Positions 1 through 5,720 of a stretch of DNA of 7,017 nucleotides are shown here, in pieces; within the stretch, counting starts at the first letter, position 1; each line of letters starts with the position of its first letter. Where the stretch lies: positions 1 to 7,017 of the forward strand of contig JAHWIN010000068.1 in NCBI GenBank assembly GCA_019322475.1, in the 5' to 3' direction. Source of the DNA: Candidatus Woesearchaeota archaeon. Lineage in GTDB: Archaea > Nanobdellota > Nanobdellia > Woesearchaeales > JACPBV01. Under the pieces are notes generated by a model, which did not search any database, was not told the origin of the DNA, and saw only the letters and a program-made list of their open reading frames with translations. Made by a program: the position numbers and the translations under genes.

Positions 1-138
1 GATTTTAAGGACTGGTGGTTCAACGTAAGGCCCTCCAACACAGAGCCCCTGCTGAGGCTAAACCTTGAGGCCAAGTCCAAAAAGCTCATGGAAGAGAAGA
101 GGGATGAGGTGCTTGGGGTTATAAGGGGGGAAGCCTAA
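1..138 (+). CDS. Phosphomannomutase/phosphoglucomutase family protein, C-terminal end (5' partial)
   Basis: Only the last 45 codons are in the window, read in frame 1 and ending at TAA 136-138. The translation contains WWFNVRPSNTEPLLRLNLEA. This is the phosphate-binding loop of domain 4 in the alpha-D-phosphohexomutase superfamily (core R-x-S-N-T-E-P), followed by the usual charged terminal helix. Family members interconvert hexose 6-phosphates and 1-phosphates in the cytosol, supplying activated sugars for glycans. The Trp-Phe-Asn before the loop resembles ManB-type phosphomannomutases more than GlmM, but substrate cannot be assigned because the active-site serine loop and sugar-binding loop lie outside the window. 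The stop is 2 bp from the stop of the convergent downstream gene, so the two transcripts must overlap at their 3' ends. Confidence 0.88.
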   Translation, partial: DFKDWWFNVRPSNTEPLLRLNLEAKSKKLMEEKRDEVLGVIRGEA

Positions 139-140
139 GC

Positions 141-1550
141 CTATGATTTTCTGGCAACGCCTTCTTTAGCATCAACTTCAATCAGTTCTCCATCCCTAAA
201 TGCCGTGGTCGCTGTCTTAGTCCCTATTATGCAGGGTATCCCCAAGTCACGGGAGACTATCGCCGCATGGCTGGTTATGCCGCCGACGTCAGCTATTATC
301 GCCTGGGCCCTTCCGGCAGCCAGGATGTAATCAGGTGTTAAGGAATCTGTAACCAGTATATCTCCTTCTTCTATCTTTTCTATGTCTTCCCTGGACCTTA
401 TTATCTTTGCAGGACCCCTTGCAAATCCGGGACAGGCGCTTCTTCCTCTAACCTCATTTATTTCATTGCAGGTCTCTTTTTCCGTCGTTCTTCTATCCAG
501 CTCTTTGCCATAATGAAACGATATCTTTCCTTCCTCTAAGACGATCGAATAGCCTTTCTGCCTTTCTTTTATGTCTTTCTTGTTAGGAATCTTATTCTCT
601 TTTAAACAGTATATCAATTCCTTTTTTATAAGATAAAATAACTCATCATAAGATATATCAAGCCTTCTTGCCAGCTCTTCAAAGAACGCAATGAGGTTGG
701 ATCCTGCAATGTTCAGCTCTTCGTTCAAGGCAGCCCTTCGATAGATAAGTTCCTGCATCAGGCCATACACCTTTTTCTCTTCATCATCAAATTTAAGCAT
801 ATCTATGGTCTCAAGGCTTTTTTTCCTGATATCTGCTGAACTGTCAGCCAGCCTTCTTAGCCTTTCTTCCGGTTTCCCTTTTGCCATGTCTTCTAATCTT
901 TTTAATATGCCCTCTTTGTCAAGCAGCCTGCCATAGCCGTCTTCCAGGTTAAGCCAGGGATAATCCCTGATAAACCTCTCTATATCCCCGCTTATGTCTT
1001 CTCCTTTTTTCATCCTGACGGCGATCTTCAGCAGCTCCCTGGCTGATCTTGCTGTTCTTGTTTCCCTGTCCAGAGAGAACAATGCAGTCAGGTAATCGTC
1101 AATCTTATCTTTGTGCCTTGCCTTCTCCTTTATTATGGCCTCTAGCCTTTCCTGAACTGCAAAATCCATGACGACGTGCATGATCAGGTAGGCTGTCGCT
1201 TCTTCAAACTTACCAGAAAACTCATTGAAGATATCCAGGAGTTCTGCATTTGACCTGCCCCTTAAGCTAAGGCCCTTGACATTCTCTGAAAATCTTATCA
1301 GCCCATCAGAATCCTTTTTCTCTTTTTCTAGGATATCAAAGAAGAGCTTAGGGTTCTCCTTAAACCTTTTCTTGACAAAATCCATAAATTCCTTCTGATG
1401 GCCGGGCTCTGCATACAATCCTCCCCTGTCAAACTTAAAGTAGCTGTACTGAAAGCCTATCAGTTTTCTCGTGCCGTCCCTTTTGGCCTTGGTCTTGATA
1501 TGCTGTATCAACGGAGGGTTTGAATTTTTGGTGAACAGTTTCCATTCCAT
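141..1550 (-). CDS. PEP-utilising enzyme swivel-domain protein without an ATP-grasp domain
   Basis: A 469-residue cytosolic protein with no signal peptide or membrane segment. Residues 373-469 are a PEP-utilising enzyme mobile domain (phosphohistidine swivel): CPGFARGPAKII opens it, and GGITSHAAIVSRDLGIP at 423-439 carries the phosphorylatable His428. In PEP synthase, pyruvate phosphate dikinase and rifampin phosphotransferase, this domain carries phosphate between active sites. Residues 1-370 are charged and mostly helical. The stretches around YPWLNLEDGYGRL (198-209) and RRLDISYDELFYLIKKEL (295-312) recall the middle helical region of PEP synthase or rifampin phosphotransferase-like proteins. 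I see neither the N-terminal ATP-grasp pyruvate/PEP-binding domain nor the C-terminal PEP-binding barrel, so calling it PEP synthase would be wrong. The ATG at 1550 is chosen because a minus-strand TATA box lies about 27 nt upstream. Its phosphate donor and acceptor are unknown; a separately encoded partner is possible (inference). Confidence 0.82.
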   Translation of the reverse strand: MEWKLFTKNSNPPLIQHIKTKAKRDGTRKLIGFQYSYFKFDRGGLYAEPGHQKEFMDFVKKRFKENPKLFFDILEKEKKDSDGLIRFSENVKGLSLRGRSNAELLDIFNEFSGKFEEATAYLIMHVVMDFAVQERLEAIIKEKARHKDKIDDYLTALFSLDRETRTARSARELLKIAVRMKKGEDISGDIERFIRDYPWLNLEDGYGRLLDKEGILKRLEDMAKGKPEERLRRLADSSADIRKKSLETIDMLKFDDEEKKVYGLMQELIYRRAALNEELNIAGSNLIAFFEELARRLDISYDELFYLIKKELIYCLKENKIPNKKDIKERQKGYSIVLEEGKISFHYGKELDRRTTEKETCNEINEVRGRSACPGFARGPAKIIRSREDIEKIEEGDILVTDSLTPDYILAAGRAQAIIADVGGITSHAAIVSRDLGIPCIIGTKTATTAFRDGELIEVDAKEGVARKS

Positions 1551-1572
1551 ACGGATGAAGAAGCCATGGGGG

Positions 1573-1582
1573 ATATATATTA
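1573..1582 (-). promoter_or_regulatory. Archaeal TATA box for the swivel-domain gene
   Basis: On the minus strand the sequence is TAATATATAT, preceded by a purine-rich AAAGAAAC that could act as the TFB-recognition element. Its centre is about 27 nt upstream of the ATG at 1550, so transcription would start at or very near the start codon (leaderless mRNA). No Shine-Dalgarno sequence precedes the ATG. Confidence 0.7.
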
Positions 1583-1647
1583 GTTTCTTTTAGCTTTTGT
1601 CCCGTATAAGACTTCTTTGTCTAATATGTCCCTATTGAGTCAATAAC

Positions 1648-1657
1648 TTTATAAATA
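1648..1657 (+). promoter_or_regulatory. Archaeal TATA box for argH
   Basis: TTTATAAATA lies in the divergent intergenic region. Its centre is about 25-26 nt before the ATG at 1678 but only about 16 nt before the ATG at 1669. This is the main reason for preferring the downstream start of argH. Confidence 0.7.
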
Positions 1658-1677
1658 AGCTGGGGTTTATGGAGGTT

Positions 1678-2850
1678 ATGGCAAAACTGTGGCAGGACAG
1701 GAAACTGGACAAGAAGATAGAGGAATTTACCGTAGGGAACGACCATGTCTTAGATATGAAGATACTCAAGCACGACTGCATTGCGAGCATCGCCCATGCA
1801 AAGATGCTGAAGAAGATAGGCATACTGAAAGAGGATGAGCTTGAAAAGCTCACTGCAGAGCTAAGCAAGATAATCGAGCTGGGCAAAGACGGAAAGTTCA
1901 AGATAAAGAAAGAGGACGAGGACTGCCATACTGCGATAGAAAACTATCTTACCTCTAAGCTTAAGGAGCTGGGGAAAAAGATACATACAGGAAGGAGCAG
2001 GAACGATCAGGTTGTGGCTGCCATGAAGCTCTATGAAAAAGAAGAGCTTAGTGGAATAAAAGAGCTTATCCTGAAGCTTGTCAGCTCCCTAAAGGCGTTT
2101 TCAAAAAAAGATATAGCCATGCCCGGCTATACTCATATGCAGAAAGCGATGCCTTCTTCTGTCAAGATGTGGGCTGAGAGCTTTATAGAAAGCCTTGAAG
2201 ATGATATGTCTGTCCTGGATAATGCACTTGATATAATAGACAAGAACCCTTTGGGGACAGGAGCAGGCTACGGCATCCCTTTAGGCATGGACAAGGAAAT
2301 GACAAAGAAAGAGCTTGGCTTCAGCAAGAGCTATAAAAGCCCGATCTATGTTCAGAACTCAAGGGGCAAGCATGAATCTATAATACTAAATTCATTGGTG
2401 CAGGTGATGTATACGCTTAATAAGCTGGCTTCTGACATAATCCTGTTTTCTATGAAGGAGTTCGGCTTCTTTGACATTCCTGAAGAGTTCACTACAGGCA
2501 GCTCTATAATGCCCCAGAAGAAGAATCCTGATGTCCTTGAGCTGGTAAGGGCAAAATACCATATAGTTCTTGGCTATGAGTTCCAGCTGAAGGGCCTTAT
2601 CTCTAACCTTATGTCGGGCTATAACCGTGACCTTCAGCTCACTAAAGAGCCTTTGATCAAGGGCATAGAGACTGCAAAGGGATGCCTTGAAGCCATGGCA
2701 CTTGTTCTAGGGGGCCTTAAGGTAAACAAGGAGAAATGCAAAGATGCGATGTCTGAAGAATTATATGCTGCTGAAAAGGCCTACAAACTGGTCAAGGAAG
2801 GAAAAAGCTTCAGGGAAGCATATAAGCAGATAAAGAAAAGCCTTTCATAG
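1678..2850 (+). CDS. argH: Argininosuccinate lyase, short form
   Basis: Cleaves argininosuccinate to arginine and fumarate, the last step of arginine synthesis; a cytosolic homotetramer in known members. Numbering from the ATG at 1678 (390 residues), the start MAKLWQDRKL matches the usual KLWGGRF opening. It is followed by SIAHAKML, HTGRSRND (103-110), GYTHMQKAMP with the conserved catalytic His153, and the fumarate-lyase signature GSSIMPQKKN (274-283) with its catalytic serine loop. The C-terminal domain is cut short: the protein ends about 12 residues after SFREAY, whereas typical ArgH of about 460 residues continues for tens more. All the active-site motifs are intact, so it is probably functional. 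An in-frame ATG at 1669 would add three residues (MEV), but TATA-box spacing and family alignment favour 1678. No argG or other arginine gene is in the window. It is divergent from the swivel-domain gene and convergent with hisS, 23 bp away. Confidence 0.93.
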   Translation: MAKLWQDRKLDKKIEEFTVGNDHVLDMKILKHDCIASIAHAKMLKKIGILKEDELEKLTAELSKIIELGKDGKFKIKKEDEDCHTAIENYLTSKLKELGKKIHTGRSRNDQVVAAMKLYEKEELSGIKELILKLVSSLKAFSKKDIAMPGYTHMQKAMPSSVKMWAESFIESLEDDMSVLDNALDIIDKNPLGTGAGYGIPLGMDKEMTKKELGFSKSYKSPIYVQNSRGKHESIILNSLVQVMYTLNKLASDIILFSMKEFGFFDIPEEFTTGSSIMPQKKNPDVLELVRAKYHIVLGYEFQLKGLISNLMSGYNRDLQLTKEPLIKGIETAKGCLEAMALVLGGLKVNKEKCKDAMSEELYAAEKAYKLVKEGKSFREAYKQIKKSLS

Positions 2851-2873
2851 GAATCATACAACATTGCCCTAGA

Positions 2874-4346
2874 TTACCCTTTAACAGCCTCGACAGCATC
2901 CTGGACAGATACAAGCTTCTCTTCCCCGGTTTCCATGTTCTTTAGCTTGATCTTTTTCTGCTTAAGCTCGCTCTCTCCTGCAAAAATTACATAAGGGATG
3001 CCTAATGAGTTGGCGTACTTCAGGTTTTTTGATGGGCCCCTTCCTGCAAGGTCTATATCTGCATTTACCCCCTGCTCTCTCATCTCTTTTGCTATCTTCA
3101 TGCTTTCCTTTAACGTCCCTATAGGTATTATGAAAACCTGTGCTGTTGTCTTTTTCCTTATTGGGTTTTTTTCTATATAAGCGTCAAATATCCTCTCTAC
3201 GCCAAAGCTTATGCCGACTGCAGGATAATCGCCTCTGCCGAGAAAATCACCTATCATCCTGTCCCACCTCCCTCCTGAGCATACAGCTGACCTTATGCTG
3301 CTGCCTTTTATGAATGTCTCAAATATGGTTCCTGTGTAATAGACAAGGCCTCTTGCCAGGGAAATATCAAATGTAAAATCTATGCCTAATATATTGAGAA
3401 AGCCTGTAAGCTCTTCGATCTCTTTTACGCCTTCGTTGTCAGGGATTATCTTCTTAAGTTTTTTTATCCTCTCTTCGTTTTTTCCTTCAGCTGTTATCAT
3501 CCCAAGAAGGCTTTCTGCCTTTTCCTTAGCTATGCCGTTATCTTCCATCTCCTTCACTACTGTTTCCCTGCCGAACTTCTCCAGCTTGTCTATGGAAAGT
3601 ATGGCTTTATCTTTCTTATCTTCATCTATGCCTACTTTTTCGATTATCCCGTTCAGTATCTTCCTGTTGCTTATCCTTAGGTCAATATCGAATCCAAGCT
3701 TCCTGAGCGCAGAGGAGACGATGCTTATGCATTCAGCGTCTGCAGCCATGTCCCTGCAGCCTACAATATCTGCATCGCATTGTACGAACTGCCTGTACCT
3801 TCCCAGGCTCACAGGCCCGTCCCTGAAAACCTCCCCTATCTGGTATCTCTTGAAAGGCATCTTAAGCTGGGGATTCATGCCTACGACCCTTGCCAATGGA
3901 ACTGTTAAGTCATATCTTAGGCATAGCTCCCTTCCTCCCTGGTCCTTCAGCTTAAATGTCTCTTTAAGGATCTCATCACCGCCGGCATATTTCGATGAAA
4001 GAACATCAAACCTCTCGATTACAGGCGTCTCTAAAGGAGAATAGCCGAAAAGCTCGAATGACTCCTTAAGCACAGATATTATCCTTTCCTTTACGATCTG
4101 GTTCTCTGGGAGTATATCCCTTGTTCCTCTTGCCCTTTGCAGCTGCTGTTTTACCTCTTTTTCTATCTTTTTTTGTACTGGCTGAGCTTCCGGAACCACC
4201 ATCCTCTCTTCTTTTCCTGTAACCAACCTTCTTACAGCATCCCTTACAGCCTCTGAAGACGAGCTATAGATACCTTTATCTACAAGCGCCTGTATCTCTG
4301 CTATAAGGGCTTTTGTAAGCCTTATCTGTAGTGTATCCATTACCAT
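2874..4346 (-). CDS. hisS: Histidyl-tRNA synthetase with N-terminal ribbon-helix-helix domain
   Basis: A class II synthetase that charges tRNA-His. With the start at 4346 it has 490 residues. Residues 1-45 form a CopG-type ribbon-helix-helix domain: strand DTLQIRLTKAL, first helix, then GIYSSSSEAVRDAVRRLV. A charged Gln/Lys/Glu-rich linker (about 44-70) leads to the normal HisRS start RARGTRDILPE (71-81). The catalytic core has motif 2 (RYQIGEVFRDG, then GRYRQFVQCDADI, 167-194), the HisA motif ARGLVYYTG (331-339), SGGRWDRM (357-364) and motif 3 GISFGVERI (378-386). The anticodon-binding domain occupies about 402-490. The frame is open through the linker, so this is a true fusion with no programmed shift. 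The frame also stays open upstream to 4496, but those 50 residues run through the TATA box and a large hairpin and look non-coding. The ATG at 4346 is about 27 nt from the TATA box; the ATG at 4340 is second choice. The RHH domain might bind DNA, possibly its own promoter (inference). Confidence 0.95.
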   Translation of the reverse strand: MVMDTLQIRLTKALIAEIQALVDKGIYSSSSEAVRDAVRRLVTGKEERMVVPEAQPVQKKIEKEVKQQLQRARGTRDILPENQIVKERIISVLKESFELFGYSPLETPVIERFDVLSSKYAGGDEILKETFKLKDQGGRELCLRYDLTVPLARVVGMNPQLKMPFKRYQIGEVFRDGPVSLGRYRQFVQCDADIVGCRDMAADAECISIVSSALRKLGFDIDLRISNRKILNGIIEKVGIDEDKKDKAILSIDKLEKFGRETVVKEMEDNGIAKEKAESLLGMITAEGKNEERIKKLKKIIPDNEGVKEIEELTGFLNILGIDFTFDISLARGLVYYTGTIFETFIKGSSIRSAVCSGGRWDRMIGDFLGRGDYPAVGISFGVERIFDAYIEKNPIRKKTTAQVFIIPIGTLKESMKIAKEMREQGVNADIDLAGRGPSKNLKYANSLGIPYVIFAGESELKQKKIKLKNMETGEEKLVSVQDAVEAVKG

Positions 4347-4368
4347 AGTAATTGAATTGTAATGCTTT

Positions 4369-4378
4369 AATATATAAA
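4369..4378 (-). promoter_or_regulatory. Archaeal TATA box for hisS
   Basis: On the minus strand the sequence is TTTATATATT, preceded by an A-rich stretch (minus-strand reading of 4379-4403) suitable for TFB binding. The centre is about 27 nt from the ATG at 4346, so the transcript is probably leaderless. This places the coding start at 4346 and excludes the longer open frame to 4496. Confidence 0.75.
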
Positions 4379-4410
4379 TCTTTTGGTTTTTTGTTGTTTT
4401 TTGTATATTT

Positions 4411-4469
4411 AAATCTGACGGGCAGAAATCCCCTTCATTTATGAATGGGGATGAATGCCCGTCTGATTT
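4411..4469. repeat. Long imperfect hairpin upstream of hisS
   Basis: The arms fold back with about 22-24 base pairs. The outer part pairs AAATC with GATTT; then GACGGGCA pairs with TGCCCGTC (4417-4424 with 4456-4463) after one T/T mismatch. A symmetric GAA/GAA internal loop (4425-4427 and 4453-4455) follows; as RNA it could form sheared G-A pairs. The inner stem pairs ATCCCC (4428-4433) with GGGGAT (4447-4452), and after one bulged T, TTC with GAA near the tip. It lies about 33 bp upstream of the hisS TATA box and 147 bp before the glycosylase TATA box. It could be a protein-binding palindrome, a structured RNA or a mobile palindromic repeat. The pairing is visible directly; function is unknown. 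Confidence 0.75.
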
Positions 4470-4512
4470 CCTAAAAATTATCAAATTGCCGAACAATCCC
4501 CTCCATTAATTT

Positions 4513-4529
4513 GAAATCCGTTGGATTTC
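4513..4529. repeat. Small perfect hairpin GAAATCC-GTT-GGATTTC
   Basis: A seven-bp perfect stem with a three-base loop. It is the first of two arms nested inside the inverted repeat at 4473-4593. Confidence 0.7.
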
Positions 4530-4536
4530 TAATTTT

Positions 4537-4559
4537 TTAAAAATGCTTTGCATTTTTAA
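4537..4559. repeat. Small perfect hairpin TTAAAAATGC-TTT-GCATTTTTAA
   Basis: A ten-bp perfect stem (4537-4546 with 4550-4559) with loop TTT, the second nested arm of the element at 4473-4593. It has the same three-base-loop design as the preceding hairpin but unrelated stem sequence, which favours conserved structure over simple duplication. Confidence 0.72.
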
Positions 4560-4615
4560 CATATGGTTGGGGTTAGGCAATTTGCTAATTTTTTTGAAGT
4601 TAGGTTGACATTAAA

Positions 4616-4624
4616 TTTATATAT
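4616..4624 (+). promoter_or_regulatory. Archaeal TATA box for the DNA glycosylase gene
   Basis: TTTATATAT is centred 26 nt before the ATG at 4646, again implying a leaderless transcript. There is no Shine-Dalgarno sequence before this ATG. The box lies just outside the right end of the inverted-repeat element. Confidence 0.75.
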
Positions 4625-4638
4625 CTTTATCAAAGAAC

Positions 4639-4667
4639 ATGCTTTATGGCAGCATCTAAAATAGCAG
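4639..4667 (+). repeat. Direct repeat copy 1, spanning the glycosylase start codon
   Basis: This 29-bp stretch beginning ATGCTTTATGGCAGCATC includes the start codon at 4646 and codes for MAASKIA. A second copy with 26 of 29 identical bases lies 361 bp downstream inside the same gene, at 5000-5028. Confidence 0.7.
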
Positions 4668-5482
4668 AGGTTTATGAGATACTCCTAAAATCTTACGGCC
4701 CCCAAGGCTGGTGGCCCCTGCTGGATGAAAAATTAGTATGCAGGCATTCAGGAAAACTGCCTGAAACAAAAGATGAGATATTCCAGATCTGCGCAGGTGC
4801 CATCCTGACGCAGAACACAAACTGGTACCCAAATGTTACACGGGCTCTTCAGCAGCTGGCTCTTGGAAAGTTATTTGATGAAGACGAGCTGGAATCTGTT
4901 AAGCATGCTGAGATCATGGCAGGAGAGGTATCGAAAAATAATGAAGACAGCCTGAAAAAAGGCTCAACACCCAGACTGAAAAAGAAAGGCAGTCAGCATA
5001 TGCCTTATGGCAGCATCCAAAATAACAGCCTGCTCAGCATAGATAAGATAAGAAAAGCAAATCAGGAAAAGATTGCAGGGCTGGTAAGGCCTGCAGGATA
5101 CTATAACCAGAAAGCAGAAAGGCTGAAGATCATAGCAGGATTCCTTTCTAAGAACAAGAGCCCAACAAGGCAGCAGCTTCTTGGACTGAATGGGGTTGGG
5201 CCTGAGACTGCAGATTCTATCCTGCTGTATGCTTTCAACAAGCCGTCTTTTGTTATCGATGCATATACCAAAAGGATATTCGGAAGATTAGGGTATTCTG
5301 CTGATGATTATGATGGGTGGCAGAGGCTTTTTATGGAAAGCCTTCCTGAAGATACAGGAATATTTAGCGAATACCACGCCCTTCTTGTAGAGCTGGGAAA
5401 AAACCACTGCAAAAACAAGCCTTTATGCAAAGGATGCCCCTTGACTGGGGTATGTGGGGAAAAAAGATTCCACAAAATTTAG
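4646..5482 (+). CDS. Endonuclease III-superfamily DNA glycosylase, MagIII-like, with iron-sulfur motif and insertion
   Basis: A base-excision repair glycosylase of the HhH-GPD superfamily, 278 residues. YGPQGWWPLL (17-26) and ILTQNTNWYPNV (53-64) are typical of the EndoIII-like branch that includes Helicobacter MagIII (3-methyladenine glycosylase). The helix-hairpin-helix LLGLNGVGPETADSILL (178-194) is followed by the catalytic Asp205 in VIDAYTKRI. At the position of the E. coli Nth lyase lysine there is Glu187 (GPETA), so it is probably a monofunctional glycosylase without lyase activity. Four cysteines (255, 261, 264, 270; spacing C-x5-C-x2-C-x5-C) form a likely [4Fe-4S] site. Residues of about 75-128 are a hydrophilic, Lys/Ser/Asn-rich insertion relative to the family, before the conserved IRKANQEKIAGLVRPAGYY. 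Substrate is unproven; alkylated purines are the best guess. The start at 4646 is supported by a TATA box 26 nt upstream. Confidence 0.88.
   Translation: MAASKIAEVYEILLKSYGPQGWWPLLDEKLVCRHSGKLPETKDEIFQICAGAILTQNTNWYPNVTRALQQLALGKLFDEDELESVKHAEIMAGEVSKNNEDSLKKGSTPRLKKKGSQHMPYGSIQNNSLLSIDKIRKANQEKIAGLVRPAGYYNQKAERLKIIAGFLSKNKSPTRQQLLGLNGVGPETADSILLYAFNKPSFVIDAYTKRIFGRLGYSADDYDGWQRLFMESLPEDTGIFSEYHALLVELGKNHCKNKPLCKGCPLTGVCGEKRFHKI
5000..5028 (+). repeat. Direct repeat copy 2, inside the glycosylase insertion
   Basis: It matches 4639-4667 at 26 of 29 positions, including TTATGGCAGCATC. Here the ATG (5007) is in a different frame from the gene, so the same DNA codes for MPYGSIQNNS (residues 119-128). 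The copy therefore arose at DNA level and not as a protein repeat. It lies within the residues that have no counterpart in the family. Confidence 0.7.
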
Positions 5483-5536
5483 CATATATGCAAAGTAGTG
5501 CCAGACGCTGCATTTAGTGATGGCAGAACAAAAAAA

Positions 5537-5545
5537 TTTATATAA
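5537..5545 (+). promoter_or_regulatory. Archaeal TATA box for the zinc-ribbon operon
   Basis: TTTATATAA is preceded by an A-rich run and centred 26 nt before the ATG at 5567. It supports a leaderless start for the small zinc-ribbon gene, and so supports that short reading frame being real. Confidence 0.75.
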
Positions 5546-5566
5546 GCTGCAGATATACTCTTCCAT

Positions 5567-5719
5567 ATGGCAAGATGCCCTTACTGCAAAGGTGAAGTTA
5601 CCCTAAAGAACATCAAGATAGAGAAAAGGGGGATGGGCTTTATAGCCCAGGAAAGGCTGTATTCATGCCCAAGCTGTAAAAGCGTCCTGGGGGTAAGCAG
5701 GGGGAAGGGGCCCGGTTAA
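5567..5719 (+). CDS. Small zinc-ribbon protein (50 residues)
   Basis: It starts MARCPYCKGEVTLK and ends at TAA 5717-5719. Two Cys pairs, C4-x2-C7 and C34-x2-C37, sit in CPYC and CPSC knuckles and would bind one zinc. The middle (KIEKRGMGFIAQERLYSC) and the VLGVS after the second pair resemble small zinc-ribbon proteins common in archaea, whose function is not established. The protein is basic and Gly-rich at its C terminus, so nucleic-acid or ribosome contact is possible (inference). The gene is supported by a well-placed TATA box and by one-base spacing to the membrane-protein gene downstream, which suggests cotranscription. Confidence 0.8.
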   Translation: MARCPYCKGEVTLKNIKIEKRGMGFIAQERLYSCPSCKSVLGVSRGKGPG

Positions 5720-5720
5720 C

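Larger units (their letters stand above)
4473..4593. repeat. Inverted-repeat element with two nested hairpins (possible three-way junction)
   Basis: The ends are an 18-bp inverted repeat with one mismatch: AAAAATTA-T-CAAATTGCC at 4473-4490 and its complement at 4576-4593. Pairing continues inward with gaps to about 4506/4563 (AAC with GTT, CCC with GGG, CCAT with ATGG). The interior holds two smaller hairpins, each with a 3-nt loop. If transcribed, the region would fold as a closing stem plus two arms. On the plus strand the right arm runs into seven T residues (4589-4595), which would suit transcript termination for a plus-strand RNA. The segment AATCCCCTCCATTAA at 4495-4509 resembles AATCCCCTTCATTTA in the hairpin at 4411-4469, so the two structures may be related. 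It could be a MITE-like repeat or a non-coding RNA; no open frame explains it. Confidence 0.65.

Noticed and set aside
1669..1677. Upstream ATG of argH at 1669
   Set aside because: It is only about 16 nt from the TATA-box centre, and the added residues MEV precede the family-typical start MAKLWQDR; kept as the alternative.
1632..1901. Minus-strand open frame opposite the argH start
   Set aside because: A Ser/Phe-rich shadow of a Lys/Glu-rich coding region that also overlaps the argH promoter.
2851..2873. Terminator between convergent argH and hisS
   Set aside because: The 23-bp gap has no hairpin and no T-run on either strand.
3382..4044. Plus-strand open frame of 220 codons opposite hisS
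   Set aside because: Its Ser/Leu/Phe-rich translation is the antisense shadow of the HisRS core and has no promoter or ribosome-binding site.
4347..4496. Fifty-residue N-terminal extension of HisRS from the ATG at 4496
   Set aside because: It would run through the hisS TATA box, an A-rich tract and the long hairpin, and its residues do not look like a domain; the TATA box fits a start at 4346.
4411..4593. CRISPR array
   Set aside because: The repeats here are inverted and nested, with no regularly spaced direct repeats or spacers, and no cas gene is present.
5690..5716. G-quadruplex from the G runs at the end of the zinc-ribbon gene
   Set aside because: Only three runs of four or more G are close together, and they are explained by the Gly/Arg/Lys-coding tail; too weak to report.
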